Source of the DNA: JAOPZW01 sp963835295
Lineage (GTDB): Bacteria > Actinomycetota > Thermoleophilia > Solirubrobacterales > Solirubrobacteraceae
Direction of reading: 5' to 3'
Assembly (NCBI GenBank): GCA_963835295.1
Contig: CAWIEX010000009.1
Location: 16,996-80,995, forward strand
Length of the DNA: 64,000 nucleotides
The translations under genes were made by a program, and so were the position numbers. Under the pieces are notes generated by a model. That model was not told where the DNA came from. It did no database searches and saw only the letters and a list, made by a program, of their open reading frames with translations. Position 1 is the stretch's first letter. Each line of letters begins with the position of its first letter. Positions 8,667 to 16,821 of this stretch are shown in pieces.

Positions 8667-9266
8667 CTAGGAGCGCGCGGCGTCGATCGCGGCCTCGAGC
8701 TCGCGGCCGACCCGGTCGAGCGCGACCGTGTCGCCGCGTGCCCGCGAGACGGCCACCGCGCCCTCGATCGCGGCCACGGTCAGCGTGGCGAGCCGGGCGG
8801 CCTTCTTGCGCTTGACGCCCGACCCGTGCAGCGTGGCGGCGAAGGCCTCAGCCCAACCGTCGAAGGCCGCGGCGGCGGCCGCGCGCGCACCGGTCTGCTC
8901 CTCGGGCTCGATCGCGACGGCGAGCACCGCGCTGCCCGCGTGGAAATCGCTGCGCTCGAGCGCACCGCGCCAGTGCTCCAGCCACGCGTGCAGTGCGGCG
9001 ATCGGGTCGCCGCCGCGTGCCGCGTGGGCCACCGGGCCCGCCACCTCGTCGGCTGCGTGGCGAACGGCCTCGCGCGCGAGCTCGGCCTTGCCGCCAGCGA
9101 AGTGGTGGTAGATCGAGCCTCGCGGCGTCGAGCTGTGCGCGATGACCTCGCGCAGGCCCGTTCCCGAGAACCCCCGCTCGCCGAAGAGCAGCGCGGCGCT
9201 GCGCGTCATCTGCTCTCGGACGTCCGTCCCCCGATCTCCGTCGCCGCCGGCTATGACGGCGATCAT
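8667..9266 (-). CDS. TetR-family repressor (LmrA/YxaF-like)
   Basis: A 199-residue TetR regulator. The N-terminal HTH reads TRSAALLFGERGFSGTGLREVIAHSSTPRGSIYHHFAGGKAELARE across residues about 20-65. The SSTPRGSIYHHF recognition-helix pattern and the GSAVLAVAIE segment are typical of the LmrA/YxaF branch. ATG 9266 gives a normal-length protein; the longer open frame upstream has no domain support. No target gene is evident nearby, so autoregulation or a distant target is possible. Confidence 0.9.
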   Translation of the reverse strand: MIAVIAGGDGDRGTDVREQMTRSAALLFGERGFSGTGLREVIAHSSTPRGSIYHHFAGGKAELAREAVRHAADEVAGPVAHAARGGDPIAALHAWLEHWRGALERSDFHAGSAVLAVAIEPEEQTGARAAAAAAFDGWAEAFAATLHGSGVKRKKAARLATLTVAAIEGAVAVSRARGDTVALDRVGRELEAAIDAARS

Positions 9267-9288
9267 ATTGGCCGTGGGGAGCGCCAGG

Positions 9289-9759
9289 CTAGATGGCGCG
9301 GAACAGGGCGCGCAGACCGCCGAGGACCCGCGAGCGCGGGCGTCGGGGCGCCGTCCGGGCGGCCGCCCGCGCGCCGCTGGGGCGGGCGACGCCCGGTGGC
9401 AGCGGGTCCCAGCGGTGCCCATGGGCCTGCGCCCGCGCGAGCTCGTCCTGCCAGCGCTCGATGAGGGGCAGGATCTCCTCGCCGCCGGCGACGTCGCTGG
9501 TGGCGGCCCACGGGACCCCGCGGGCCCACCACAGCGTCCAGACGTCGGCCCGGCCGCGCAGCGTGCCCGTCCACGTGCCCAGCTGCACGACCTGGCCCTG
9601 GCGGCGCAGCGCGCGCTCGGCCACCTCGGGCCGGACCGTGCACAGATCGCGGCCCGACGTCCGGGAGAACACGGCGTAGCCGTCCTCGCGGGGCATCAGG
9701 TAGGCGTCGTAGAGCGCGGTGATGAAGCCGGGCCGGGTGGGTGGGTCTTCGAGCTGCAA
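9289..9759 (-). CDS. uncharacterised protein
   Basis: A product of about 156 residues read from TTG 9759; a longer reading from GTG 9921 is possible but its first 50 residues look non-coding. Visible features are an amphipathic N-terminal segment (RPGFITALYDAYLMPREDGYAVFSR), a central Trp-rich block (LGTWTGTLRG, TLWWARGVPW) and an Arg/Ala/Pro-rich tail. There is no signal peptide and no family I recognise. It lies 22 bases upstream of the tetR gene in the same orientation, so the two may be co-transcribed. Confidence 0.5.
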   Translation of the reverse strand: MQLEDPPTRPGFITALYDAYLMPREDGYAVFSRTSGRDLCTVRPEVAERALRRQGQVVQLGTWTGTLRGRADVWTLWWARGVPWAATSDVAGGEEILPLIERWQDELARAQAHGHRWDPLPPGVARPSGARAAARTAPRRPRSRVLGGLRALFRAI

Positions 9760-9921
9760 GGCCTCTGGGTGGGGGGCCGTGTGAACGCTCTCTTGCCGCT
9801 CGGGCGACCTCGTAAACCGACAAGCGCGGAATCGACGCCCTCCGCGGCTCCCCGGCCATCCGTCCAGCCGGCAGCAGGGATCCCGGGGCGATCCCGCCCA
9901 TAGCGCGCCTCGGGCTCGCAC

Positions 9922-10324
9922 CGGTTCCCGGCATGTTGTGTTCGGGCACGAACCAGGACCAACCTTGGCGGGTGCCTCGCGTTCTTCTCCATGGGGGCAA
10001 CCGCACGACGGCTGCGCCGTTCGGTCATGGATCAGACCGACGTTGGGGGGACAGCGCCCCGGGCACGAGCATGCCCGGGGCAGCTGTCTGCGGGTCGGGT
10101 CTTTGTTCGAGATTCGGCCTCAAGGTGCACCAACTCCTACGGGTGGGCCTTACGGTGGTCTGTGCACGGATGCATCGCGCTCCGGCGCCACAGCCCCAAC
10201 AGGCGTCGGAGCGCCGTCCCGGGCCCCCGGCCGGTTGCCCCCCATGCCGTGCCGGGAGGTCCGGGGCACTCTGCCCGCGCACGCCTTTCACATTTCCTTG
10301 CGTGAGTGGCGCATACTGCCCCCG
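9922..10324. other. 403-base gap with two strong hairpins
   Basis: No convincing gene lies between the 9289-9759 gene and the sigma-factor gene. Two perfect hairpins are close together: TCGGTC/GACCGA arms at 10021-10026 and 10035-10040 with an 8-base loop, and GCCCCGGGCA/TGCCCGGGGC arms at 10056-10065 and 10072-10081 with a 6-base loop. The second could act as a terminator. The stretch could also be a structured leader of the sigma gene. I could not match it to a known riboswitch. Confidence 0.35.
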
Positions 10325-12049
10325 ATGGCCGCCACCGCGGTTCACGTCCGTTCCCCAGGCCCGGCGCGTGCGCGGCGGCTGCAACGCGTGGGGGACGAGC
10401 GCCTCGTCGCACGCGTCCGAGCCGGTGACGACGCCGCGTTCGAGGTCATCTACGACCGCTACTACCCCGGCCTGCTCGCCTTCTGCGGACACATGCTCGG
10501 CAGCCGCCAGGAGGCGGAGGACGCCCTGCAGCACAGCTTCGCCTCGGCCTATCGCGCGCTGCGCGCCGGCGCGGGCGACATCGATCTGCGCCCCTGGCTC
10601 TACACGATCGCGCGCAACCGCTGCCTGTCCGCACTGCGCGCGCAGCGCGCGCAGGTCTCAGCCGACGGGCTGCCGGCCGAGGTCGGGCCCTTCGAGGGGA
10701 TGTCGGCCCAGGTCCAGCTCCGCGCGGACCTGCGCGAGTTGGTCGACGAGCTGCAGCGCCTGCCCGACGACCAGCGCGCCGCGCTGGTGCTCTTCGAGCT
10801 CGGCGACGAGTCGCACGCGCAGATCGCGGCCGTGCTCGGGGTGCGTCGCGAGAAGGTCAAGGCGCTCGTCTTCCAGGCGCGCGAGGCGCTGATGCGCGCG
10901 CGCGACGCGCGAGCGACCCCGTGCGTCGAGATCCGCGAGCAGCTCGCCACCGACGCCGGTCGCGTCCCCCGGCGCAGTGTCGCGCGCCGCCACATCGACC
11001 GCTGCCCGGGCTGCGCCGACTTCGAGCGCGCGGTCCGTCGTCAGCGCGCCGCGTTCGCGGCCATCTTGCCGCTGGTGCCGACGGTCGGCCTGAAGACCTC
11101 GGTGCTGGGCTTTGCCCTCGGCGGCGGCGGCGGTGCCGTCGCGCTCGGCGGCGCGGGCGCCGGCGGTGGCGCGACCGTCGCCGCGGGCGGCGCGCTCGCG
11201 GCCGGCGGAGTCGGCGGCGGCGCGCTCGCGACCGGCGGAGTCGGCGGCGGCGCGCTCGCGGCCGGCGGAGTCGGCGGCGGCGGGATCGTAGGCAGCGCCG
11301 GAGTGGCGGCCGCGGGGGCCATCGGCACGGCCGGGGCGGCGACCGTCGCCACGGGCCTGGCCACCGGCGGCGGCGGAGTGGGGCTGGCCAGCCTGCCGAC
11401 CAAGGCCGTCGTGGCGAAGATCCTGTCCGTCGTGGCCCTCGGCGGCGGTGGCGCGCAGGTGCAGGCCCACAGCGACCGGCCGACGCGTCCGCCCGCGATC
11501 CACCAGCCGGCGTTGCATGCCACCGCGACGGTGCCGGCCTACCCGCCGTCGCCCCGCCGGCGCGGGACGGCGGCCGCGCCGACGGCACTCCAGCCCACGC
11601 CAGCCGACTCGCCTGTAGCGGCGCCCAAGGCCTCCGCAGCGCCGCCAGCGTCGTCGCCGACGCCTGCGCCGGTGGTCTCGCACGCGCCCGCGACGCCGGC
11701 CGCCGCCCAGCCGTCCTCCTCGTCGCCGTCGTCGAGCGCCGCGCCGCCCGCGACGGCGGCCACGCCAGCCCCGAGCGAACCGCCAGCGGCCACGCCGGCG
11801 CCCGCCCCCGCGGCGACATCGAGCGCGCCGGCCGCCGGCGCAACGACGACACCGTCCATCACCGCTGCCGCCAGCCCAACCCCGGCGCCCGCGCCCGCGC
11901 CGGCGCCGGCGCCGGCGTCGGCGCCGAGCCCGAGCACCCTGACGGCTGCCGCTCTGCCCACGGACGCGGCGAGCACGCCTGCCACCGTCGCCCCGGCGGC
12001 AGACACCGGGGCCGCCAGTGCGTCGGCGGCTACCGTCGCCACCTCCTGA
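10325..12049 (+). CDS. ECF-type sigma factor with zinc-finger and long low-complexity tail
   Basis: Residues about 20-90 form sigma-70 region 2 (DERLVARVRAGDDAAFEVIYDRYYPGL, RPWLYTIARNRC) and about 130-185 region 4 (LPDDQRAALVLFELGDESHAQIAAVLG, REKVKALVFQAREAL). Next comes a zf-HC2-like segment, H-x3-C-x2-C (HIDRCPGC, about residues 222-229), normally a feature of anti-sigma factors. The rest is a Gly/Ala-rich stretch with a perfect-length tandem repeat and then some 180 residues rich in Ala, Pro and Thr. ATG 10325 directly precedes region 2. A membrane-tethered or self-inhibited sigma factor is an inference from the layout. Confidence 0.85.
   Translation: MAATAVHVRSPGPARARRLQRVGDERLVARVRAGDDAAFEVIYDRYYPGLLAFCGHMLGSRQEAEDALQHSFASAYRALRAGAGDIDLRPWLYTIARNRCLSALRAQRAQVSADGLPAEVGPFEGMSAQVQLRADLRELVDELQRLPDDQRAALVLFELGDESHAQIAAVLGVRREKVKALVFQAREALMRARDARATPCVEIREQLATDAGRVPRRSVARRHIDRCPGCADFERAVRRQRAAFAAILPLVPTVGLKTSVLGFALGGGGGAVALGGAGAGGGATVAAGGALAAGGVGGGALATGGVGGGALAAGGVGGGGIVGSAGVAAAGAIGTAGAATVATGLATGGGGVGLASLPTKAVVAKILSVVALGGGGAQVQAHSDRPTRPPAIHQPALHATATVPAYPPSPRRRGTAAAPTALQPTPADSPVAAPKASAAPPASSPTPAPVVSHAPATPAAAQPSSSSPSSSAAPPATAATPAPSEPPAATPAPAPAATSSAPAAGATTTPSITAAASPTPAPAPAPAPAPASAPSPSTLTAAALPTDAASTPATVAPAADTGAASASAATVATS
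11191..11280 (+). repeat. three tandem 30-base repeats inside the sigma-factor gene
   Basis: Three consecutive 30-base units (11191-11220, 11221-11250, 11251-11280) differ at a single position (GGCC versus GACC at the eleventh base). They encode GALA(A/T)GGVGG decapeptides. The unit length is a multiple of three, so copy-number change keeps the frame. Confidence 0.9.
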
Positions 12050-12157
12050 TCGATCGCACCCACCCCGCCGCCAGACGGACGGCGTCGCGCGCTGGGCGGG
12101 TTGGCGTGGTCGAGGTTCACCTGACTGTCCGGTGCGCGCGGTACACCGGGCGAGCCC

Positions 12158-12340
12158 ATGACGGATTTCAACCTCGCCCTCGAGACCCAGGCCTATCAGG
12201 CGCTCCTTGAGGGTCACCGCGCCGCGCCCGACGACGAGCTGATCTACCAGGACATGCTCAAGGCCAAGGCCGCGATGGAGATCGCCTGGCTGCAGGCCTC
12301 GGCGCGCCGCCCGGCGAACGGCGGCTTCCTCGCGCACTAA
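12158..12340 (+). CDS. small uncharacterised protein
   Basis: A 60-residue acidic/helical protein (TDFNLALETQAYQALLEG, DDELIYQDMLKAKAAMEIAWLQ) with no signal peptide or membrane helix. It starts at ATG 12158 with no strong ribosome site visible. The composition looks protein-like rather than a shadow ORF, but I do not recognise it. It is followed by a GC-rich inverted-repeat tract at about 12342-12372, possibly its terminator. Confidence 0.5.
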   Translation: MTDFNLALETQAYQALLEGHRAAPDDELIYQDMLKAKAAMEIAWLQASARRPANGGFLAH

Positions 12341-12464
12341 CGGGCGCGCCGGCCGGCCCGCGCCGGCCCGCCTAAGGGGTCTCTCGCGCGCGTAAGGGGT
12401 GGGCCCCGGCAACTGGCTCCATTTGCCCGATGTGGCCGCGCCGGTCGTAGTCGACCATCGATGC

Positions 12465-12905
12465 ATGCTCATGACCGGCTCCAGTGCCATCGACGCCGAA
12501 CGCGCCTTCACGCGTGCGGCCCGCGGCCGGCGCCGGGCCGCGCTGGCCCGCCGCCTACGCCGCCTGCCCGCGGACGGCGCCCGGCTGTGCGTCTACGGCG
12601 AGCCGCGGGTCTCGCGGGCCCGGGCCAACGCCGCCCGGGGCGTGCGCGAGATCCCCATCGCCGCCATCAGTGGGACGCTCGAGCCCAGCCGGGCCGCGAT
12701 GTTCGATCGCTGCTTCCGGCCCGCCGGGCGCGCCCGCAGCCGCTGGGAGCGGGTGTGGCTGGCCGAGCACCAGGGCGCCGTGCTGCCGCCGATCTCGGTC
12801 GTCCAGGTCGGGGACGGCTATGCGGTGCGCGACGGCCACCACCGCGTGTCGGTGGCCAAGGCCCGCGGCGCGGTCAGCATCGATGCGATGGTCGACGCGG
12901 CCTAG
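12465..12905 (+). CDS. ParB-like nuclease-fold protein
   Basis: About 146 residues. The C-terminal half has the ParB N-terminal-like pattern, PPISVVQVGDGYAVRDGHHRVSVAKARGA (about residues 105-133), where the GHHR motif corresponds to the nucleotide/DNA-contact motif of ParB/Srx-fold domains. The N-terminal half is Arg/Ala rich. No ParB HTH or dimerisation domain follows, so this is not a chromosome-segregation ParB; its role is unknown. ATG 12465 is preferred, with ATG 12471 also possible. It converges on the arsR gene, overlapping it by 4 bases. Confidence 0.75.
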   Translation: MLMTGSSAIDAERAFTRAARGRRRAALARRLRRLPADGARLCVYGEPRVSRARANAARGVREIPIAAISGTLEPSRAAMFDRCFRPAGRARSRWERVWLAEHQGAVLPPISVVQVGDGYAVRDGHHRVSVAKARGAVSIDAMVDAA

Positions 12906-13231
12906 TGCGTCAGCACCTCGACCAGGCCGGGGAAGCGATCCTCGAGATCGTCGCGCCGCAGCGAGATGAAGCGCTGCGTCCCTTCGGCACGGGTGCGCGT
13001 CACCCCAGCTTCGCGCAGCAGGCGCAGGTGGTAGGAGCACGTCGACACCGGCAGGCCCATGGCGGTCGAGACCTCGCTGCAGGGGCGCGGCCGGTCGTCG
13101 GCCAGCAGGCGCACGATGTCGAGCCGCAGCGGGTCGCCGACCGTGCGCATGATCGTCGCCAGGTCCAGGGCCGAGGCGGCGGGATGGACGATCTTCTCGC
13201 GGACGCTCCGTGGTGCGGGCACACCGAGCAT
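12902..13231 (-). CDS. ArsR-family winged-helix regulator
   Basis: A 109-residue ArsR/SmtB-type repressor: IMRTVGDPLRLDIVRLLADDRPRPCSEVSTAMGLPVSTCSYHLRLLREAGVTRTRAEGTQ covers the full winged helix, quoted here in outline across residues about 27-87. The metal-binding CxC motif of classic ArsR is absent; the two cysteines (PCSEV, STCSYH) sit within the HTH, so the ligand is unclear. It is divergent from an MFS transporter, and a palindrome lies between the two genes. Regulation of that exporter is the likely role. Confidence 0.9.
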   Translation of the reverse strand: MLGVPAPRSVREKIVHPAASALDLATIMRTVGDPLRLDIVRLLADDRPRPCSEVSTAMGLPVSTCSYHLRLLREAGVTRTRAEGTQRFISLRRDDLEDRFPGLVEVLTH

Positions 13232-13249
13232 GATACAACTGTTCTAAGC

Positions 13250-13265
13250 TTCCAAGACTTTGGAA
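13250..13265. promoter_or_regulatory. palindromic operator candidate between arsR and MFS gene
   Basis: TTCCAA-GACT-TTGGAA, a dyad with 6-base arms, sits in the 55-base divergent intergenic region. It is 19 bases upstream of the arsR start and 21 bases upstream of the MFS start. Position and symmetry suit binding by the ArsR-type dimer to control both genes. Confidence 0.5.
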
Positions 13266-13286
13266 ATACGGGACGAACCTGATTCG

Positions 13287-14537
13287 ATGACCAACACCAC
13301 TTCCGCTTCTCCCGCCACCCACCGCACGCTCTCGCCGGCGATCGCCTACGCGCTTGCCGGGGCGATCATCGGCCTGGCGCTCTTCGCGTCGGGCACGCCG
13401 TCGCCCATCTACGGGATCTACCGCGAGCTCTGGGGCTTCTCCCCGCTGGTCCTGACCCTCGTCTACGCGACCTACGCATTCGGCGTCCTCGCCGCCCTGC
13501 TCCTCGCCGGGCGCGTATCGGACGACGTCGGCCGTCGGCCCGTCCTGCTCGCCGCCATCGCCACGCTCATGGGCACCACCGTGCTCTTCATGCTGGCCGA
13601 TTCGGTGGTGTGGCTGTTCGTCGCGCGCGGGGTGCAGGGGCTGGCGACCGGCGCCGCGCTCGGCGCGGCGAGCGCCGCGCTGCTCGATCTGCACCCACGG
13701 CGCGACCCCGCCGGCGTCGGGCTGACCAACGGCGTCGTGAGCGCCGGCGGATTGGGCCTCGGCGTGCTCGTGTCGGCCGCCTTCGTCGAGTTCCTGCCCG
13801 CTCCGCGCGTGCTTCCGTACGTGGCGCTGTTCGTGCTCTTCGCGATCGCCCTCGAGGGCGTCTGGCGGATGCCCGAGCCGGTCGCCCAGCGCTCACGCCT
13901 GCGCCTGACCCCGCAGTGGCCGAGCGTCCCGACCGCAGTGCGCCGTCCCTTCCTGCTCGCCGCCCTGGGCGTGATCTCGTCCTGGTCGATCGGCGGCCTG
14001 TTCCTGTCGCTTGGCCCGCAGCTCTCCGCGGACCTCTTTCACACAACCAACCATCTCGTCGCCGGCGTCCCCGTCTTCGCGCTGGCCGGCTCGGCCGCAG
14101 TGGCCCAGATCGTCCTCGGCCGCACGCCGCCTTGGGCCGGGGCCGCCGCCGGATCGGTGGCGCTCTCCTCGGGCATGGTGCTGATCGTCATCGCCGCCTC
14201 GACGGACTCGAGCGCCGTCTTCCTCACCGGCGCGGTCATCGGAGGCGCCGGCTTCGGGGTCGCTTTCCTCGGGGCCCTGCGCGCCCTCTCGGCCGCCATC
14301 CCCAACGAGCACCGCGCCGCGGTCATGTCCGCCTTCTACGTGGTGGCCTACGCCTCGCTGTCGCTCCCGGCGATCGCGGCCGGCGTGCTGGTCACGCCGC
14401 TCGGGCTGCGCCCGACCTTCGAGGTCTTCGGCAGCGTCATCGCCGCGCTCGCGCTGGTGGTGGCCTTCGAGGCCTGGCGCACGCGCCCGCGCGAGGAGAC
14501 GGTGCCGGCGAGCCTGGGATACGACGTCGCGGGCTAA
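13287..14537 (+). CDS. MFS transporter
   Basis: A 416-residue major facilitator protein with 12 predicted membrane helices. The loop 2-3 signature appears as GRVSDDVGRRPVLLAA (about residues 74-90), and the motif-C-like helix with VQGLATGAALGAASAALL follows. ATG 13287 is preferred over 13260, since the upstream codons fall within the operator region. A drug or small-molecule efflux role is inferred from the family and from the divergent ArsR-type regulator. Substrate unknown. Confidence 0.9.
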   Translation: MTNTTSASPATHRTLSPAIAYALAGAIIGLALFASGTPSPIYGIYRELWGFSPLVLTLVYATYAFGVLAALLLAGRVSDDVGRRPVLLAAIATLMGTTVLFMLADSVVWLFVARGVQGLATGAALGAASAALLDLHPRRDPAGVGLTNGVVSAGGLGLGVLVSAAFVEFLPAPRVLPYVALFVLFAIALEGVWRMPEPVAQRSRLRLTPQWPSVPTAVRRPFLLAALGVISSWSIGGLFLSLGPQLSADLFHTTNHLVAGVPVFALAGSAAVAQIVLGRTPPWAGAAAGSVALSSGMVLIVIAASTDSSAVFLTGAVIGGAGFGVAFLGALRALSAAIPNEHRAAVMSAFYVVAYASLSLPAIAAGVLVTPLGLRPTFEVFGSVIAALALVVAFEAWRTRPREETVPASLGYDVAG

Positions 14538-14546
14538 GGTCCCCGC

Positions 14547-15425
14547 GTGGTCGCGGAGCCCGTGCCCAGGCGCCTGGCGCTGATGGTCCATCCGACACGC
14601 CCCGTCGACCGGGCGCTCGCCAGGCTCACGGGTTGGGCGGCCGAGCGCGGCGTGGAGGCCGTTGAGCTCGCGGTCGACGGGAAGCGCCATCGCGAGGCCG
14701 CCGCGCCGGGCACGCTCCGTGAGGGAGACCTGGTCGTGGCCGTCGGCGGCGACGGGACCGTGCTCGCGTCGTTGCGCGCGGCGGCCGCGCAGGGCGCGCC
14801 GGTCCTGGGCGTGGCGTGCGGCAGCCTCGGAGCGCTGACGGCGGTCGCAGCCGACGGCCTCGCCGACGCCCTGGATCGTGTCTGGGCCGGTGACTGGACC
14901 GCGCGCTCGCTGCCCGCGCTGGCCATCGGCCCGGCGGACGCGCCCCGGGACTGGGCCGCCAACGACTTCGTCGTGATCCGCCGCGGCGCCGGCCAGCTCG
15001 TCGCCGACATCGCAGTCGACGACGAGCTCTACACGCGCCTGGCCGGCGACGGGCTGGTCGTGGCCACGGCAATGGGCTCGAGCGCCTACTCGATGGCCGC
15101 CGGCGGCCCGGTGCTCGCGGCGGGCACGCCGGCCTTCGTCTGCACCCCGCTGGCCATGCACGGCGGCAGCGCCCCGCCGCTGGTGGTCCCGGCCGACGCC
15201 GTCGTGACGATCGAGGTCTCTCCGGGCTTTGCCGGCTTCGACATCGAGGTCGACGGGCGCAAGCGCGAGGGGGAGGAGCTCCGCCTGCGGCTGGCCCTGC
15301 ATCCCGACAAGCTCACGCTGGTGACCTTCGCGGGCTGGGGCCGCGGCCTCGCGGGCCTGCGCAAGCGGCGCCTGATCACCGACAGCCCGCGCGTGCTCGC
15401 GCGCGACGACCGCGCGCGCGGCTAG
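14547..15425 (+). CDS. nadK: NAD kinase
   Basis: ATP-dependent phosphorylation of NAD to NADP. The GGDGT motif is at residues 67-71 and is followed by LGVACGSLGALTAV, the NE/D-type AANDFVVIRRG block (about 135) and the GDGLVVATAMGSSAYSMAAGGPVL motif (about 170-192). The length of 292 residues is typical. The start is GTG 14547, only 10 bases after the MFS stop, so the pair may be co-transcribed. The C-terminal 25 residues are very basic. Confidence 0.92.
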   Translation: MVAEPVPRRLALMVHPTRPVDRALARLTGWAAERGVEAVELAVDGKRHREAAAPGTLREGDLVVAVGGDGTVLASLRAAAAQGAPVLGVACGSLGALTAVAADGLADALDRVWAGDWTARSLPALAIGPADAPRDWAANDFVVIRRGAGQLVADIAVDDELYTRLAGDGLVVATAMGSSAYSMAAGGPVLAAGTPAFVCTPLAMHGGSAPPLVVPADAVVTIEVSPGFAGFDIEVDGRKREGEELRLRLALHPDKLTLVTFAGWGRGLAGLRKRRLITDSPRVLARDDRARG

Positions 15426-16042
15426 TAGGTGCGCCGCGGGCGGGGCCGGCGCGGCGTGTCGGCGCGTCGGCGCGCCTGCGTGCGCAGGCCGCCGAGCTCG
15501 GCGCGCATCGCGTCGCGCAGGCTGCGGTCGGTGCCCGACTCGTCGAGCATGGTGAGCTCGGCGCTGAGGCGCTGGACCTGGGCGTCCAGGCCGCCGGCGA
15601 AACGCGCGAGGACCTGCTCGTCGCCCTGGCTGGCGGCCTGATGGAGGTCGCTGGCGTTGCAGACCTTGTCGGCGGCGCAGATCGCGCGCGCCGCGTCGGG
15701 CGAGTGGCGCAGCCCCTCGCGGTAGGCGCGCTTGCGCTCGGGGGTGGGCAGCTCGGGGTTCTCGGTCACGCACTCGACGAGCTGGGCCACGCGCGCGCCG
15801 AAGTGCTCGCGGATCTCGGCCAGCGTCACCGCAGTGTCCTCGACGACATCGTGCAGCAGCGCGGCGGCCACGACCTCCTCGTCGTAGCCGCGAGCGGCCA
15901 GCAGACGCGCGACGTGGACGGGGTGGGCGATGAAGGCGCGGTCGTCCTTGCGGCGCTGACCCCTGTGCGCGGCCTCGGCGAAGGCGTAGGCGCGGCGCAC
16001 CAGTGTGTCCTGCGGTCCGGGTTGGGCCTCTTGCCCGCTCAC
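15422..16042 (-). CDS. HD-domain hydrolase, SpoT/MESH1-like
   Basis: About 206 residues from GTG 16042. The core matches the (p)ppGpp hydrolase HD domain: AYAFAEAAHRGQRRKDDRAFIAHPVHVARLL, then ALLHDVVEDT (the HD motif, about residue 66) and AICAADKVCNASDL (the third metal-site region, about 125). No synthetase or TGS domain follows, so this is a small alarmone hydrolase by family. A longer upstream reading crosses into the riboswitch-side region and lacks support. The last 20 residues are Arg/Pro-rich. The gene is convergent with nadK and overlaps it by 4 bases. Confidence 0.85.
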   Translation of the reverse strand: MSGQEAQPGPQDTLVRRAYAFAEAAHRGQRRKDDRAFIAHPVHVARLLAARGYDEEVVAAALLHDVVEDTAVTLAEIREHFGARVAQLVECVTENPELPTPERKRAYREGLRHSPDAARAICAADKVCNASDLHQAASQGDEQVLARFAGGLDAQVQRLSAELTMLDESGTDRSLRDAMRAELGGLRTQARRRADTPRRPRPRRTY

Positions 16043-16266
16043 ACCGCTGATATTCGGCTCCCGAAGCACATCTTCCGCGTCCTCTCGACGCCTGTATGAG
16101 CCGGGCGCCCCGGGGCGGCCACGTGCCGCCGCTTCCCGTGGGCGGCCGATTGCGCTGTGAGCAACGGCTTTTTTCCTGCGTATGGCGAAAAGCGGATGGC
16201 GCCGCACCGATCGTCCAGAAAGGCCTCAGGTCCGGCCTCGGGCTGCCGATCAGGGGGGCATCCAAA

Positions 16267-16338
16267 CGAACGGGCAAACCCGACCGCAAGGCGGGGGCGC
16301 AAAGCCACGGAACCGAAGCGGTCCGCCGGGCTACCGAA
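16267..16338 (+). ncRNA. cyclic-di-GMP-I riboswitch (GEMM-I)
   Basis: The segment aligns by eye with the GEMM-I consensus. CGGGCAAACC (16271-16280) is followed by a stem capped by a GCAA tetraloop. Then comes GGGGCGCAAAGCCACGG (about 16294-16310), containing the conserved GCAAAGCC in which the first A intercalates between the ligand bases. A third stem ends in CCGGGCTACCG (16326-16336). The position equivalent to G20 of the Vc2 RNA is G (16273), predicting c-di-GMP rather than cGAMP specificity. It ends about 18 bases before the start codon of the small secreted gene. A separate terminator or ribosome-site sequester is not obvious, so on/off polarity is unknown. Confidence 0.88.
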
Positions 16339-16355
16339 AGGAAAGGGGAAACCCC

Positions 16356-16727
16356 ATGAAGGGCAAGACCAAGAAGATCATCCTGGCGGTGGCCGTCATC
16401 GGCGCTGTTGCCGCTGGTGGCGTCGCCTTCACCGACGCCAACGTCGTGCCGGACAGCATGGCTGGTTACAAGGACACCGTCGTCAGCGGCGCGACGGCGA
16501 CCGCCGTCAACTACACGCTGTCGGCTGATGGCACCAACATCGACGACGTCGTCGTCACGTTCTCGACCGACATCACCGGCAAGCACGTGCGCATCGCCTT
16601 CAACAACGGCGCGCTCACGTCCGACTGCACCGTCGCCGGCACTGTCGGCACGCAGACCGCGACCTGCAGCGGCCTCACGCAGCCCACCGACACCGCGACC
16701 CACCTCGCGGTGACGGTCAACGACTAG
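16356..16727 (+). CDS. small secreted protein under riboswitch control
   Basis: A 123-residue exported protein. It has a KGKTKK basic start, the hydrophobic stretch IILAVAVIGAVAAGGVAF and a mature region of short beta strands rich in Thr, Ser, Val and Asn with one cysteine pair (SDCTVAG, ATCSGL), ending TAVND-like. The start is ATG 16356, preceded by GAAAGGAAAGGGG. The layout resembles camelysin/TasA-type or pilin-like surface subunits that depend on a SipW-type peptidase; the next gene is such a peptidase. That functional link is inferred from order and size. I recognise no named family. Confidence 0.75.
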   Translation: MKGKTKKIILAVAVIGAVAAGGVAFTDANVVPDSMAGYKDTVVSGATATAVNYTLSADGTNIDDVVVTFSTDITGKHVRIAFNNGALTSDCTVAGTVGTQTATCSGLTQPTDTATHLAVTVND

Positions 16728-16747
16728 CCCTTCGTGCTAACGCGAGT

Positions 16748-16775
16748 GGACGGCCGGGCACCTGCCCGGCCGTCC
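16748..16775 (+). terminator. strong hairpin between secreted protein and signal peptidase genes
   Basis: GGACGGCCGGGCA (16748-16760) pairs perfectly with 16763-16775, a 13-base GC stem with a minimal loop. It starts 21 bases after the stop codon of the small gene, and no T-run follows. It could be a terminator, or an attenuator/mRNA-stabiliser that makes the secreted subunit far more abundant than the peptidase. Confidence 0.65.
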
Positions 16776-16821
16776 CCTCGAACCCACACACCGTTCCCCC
16801 TCCTGAGAAGCGCCCCCCGGC

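Noticed and set aside
11191..11280. Short tandem repeats as a CRISPR array
   Set aside because: Units are contiguous without spacers and are coding in frame.
10658..12511. 617-residue minus-strand frame across the sigma-factor gene
   Set aside because: The plus strand holds clear sigma regions 2 and 4; the reverse frame is Arg/Gly-rich with no family.
13893..16703. 936-residue minus-strand frame over MFS, nadK and the HD gene
   Set aside because: It crosses three well-supported genes and has biased composition typical of antisense frames in GC-rich DNA.
16777..16790. Possible reverse-strand tRNA T-loop (CTCGAACCCAC)
   Set aside because: The neighbouring hairpin is a terminator and no tRNA arms can be drawn.
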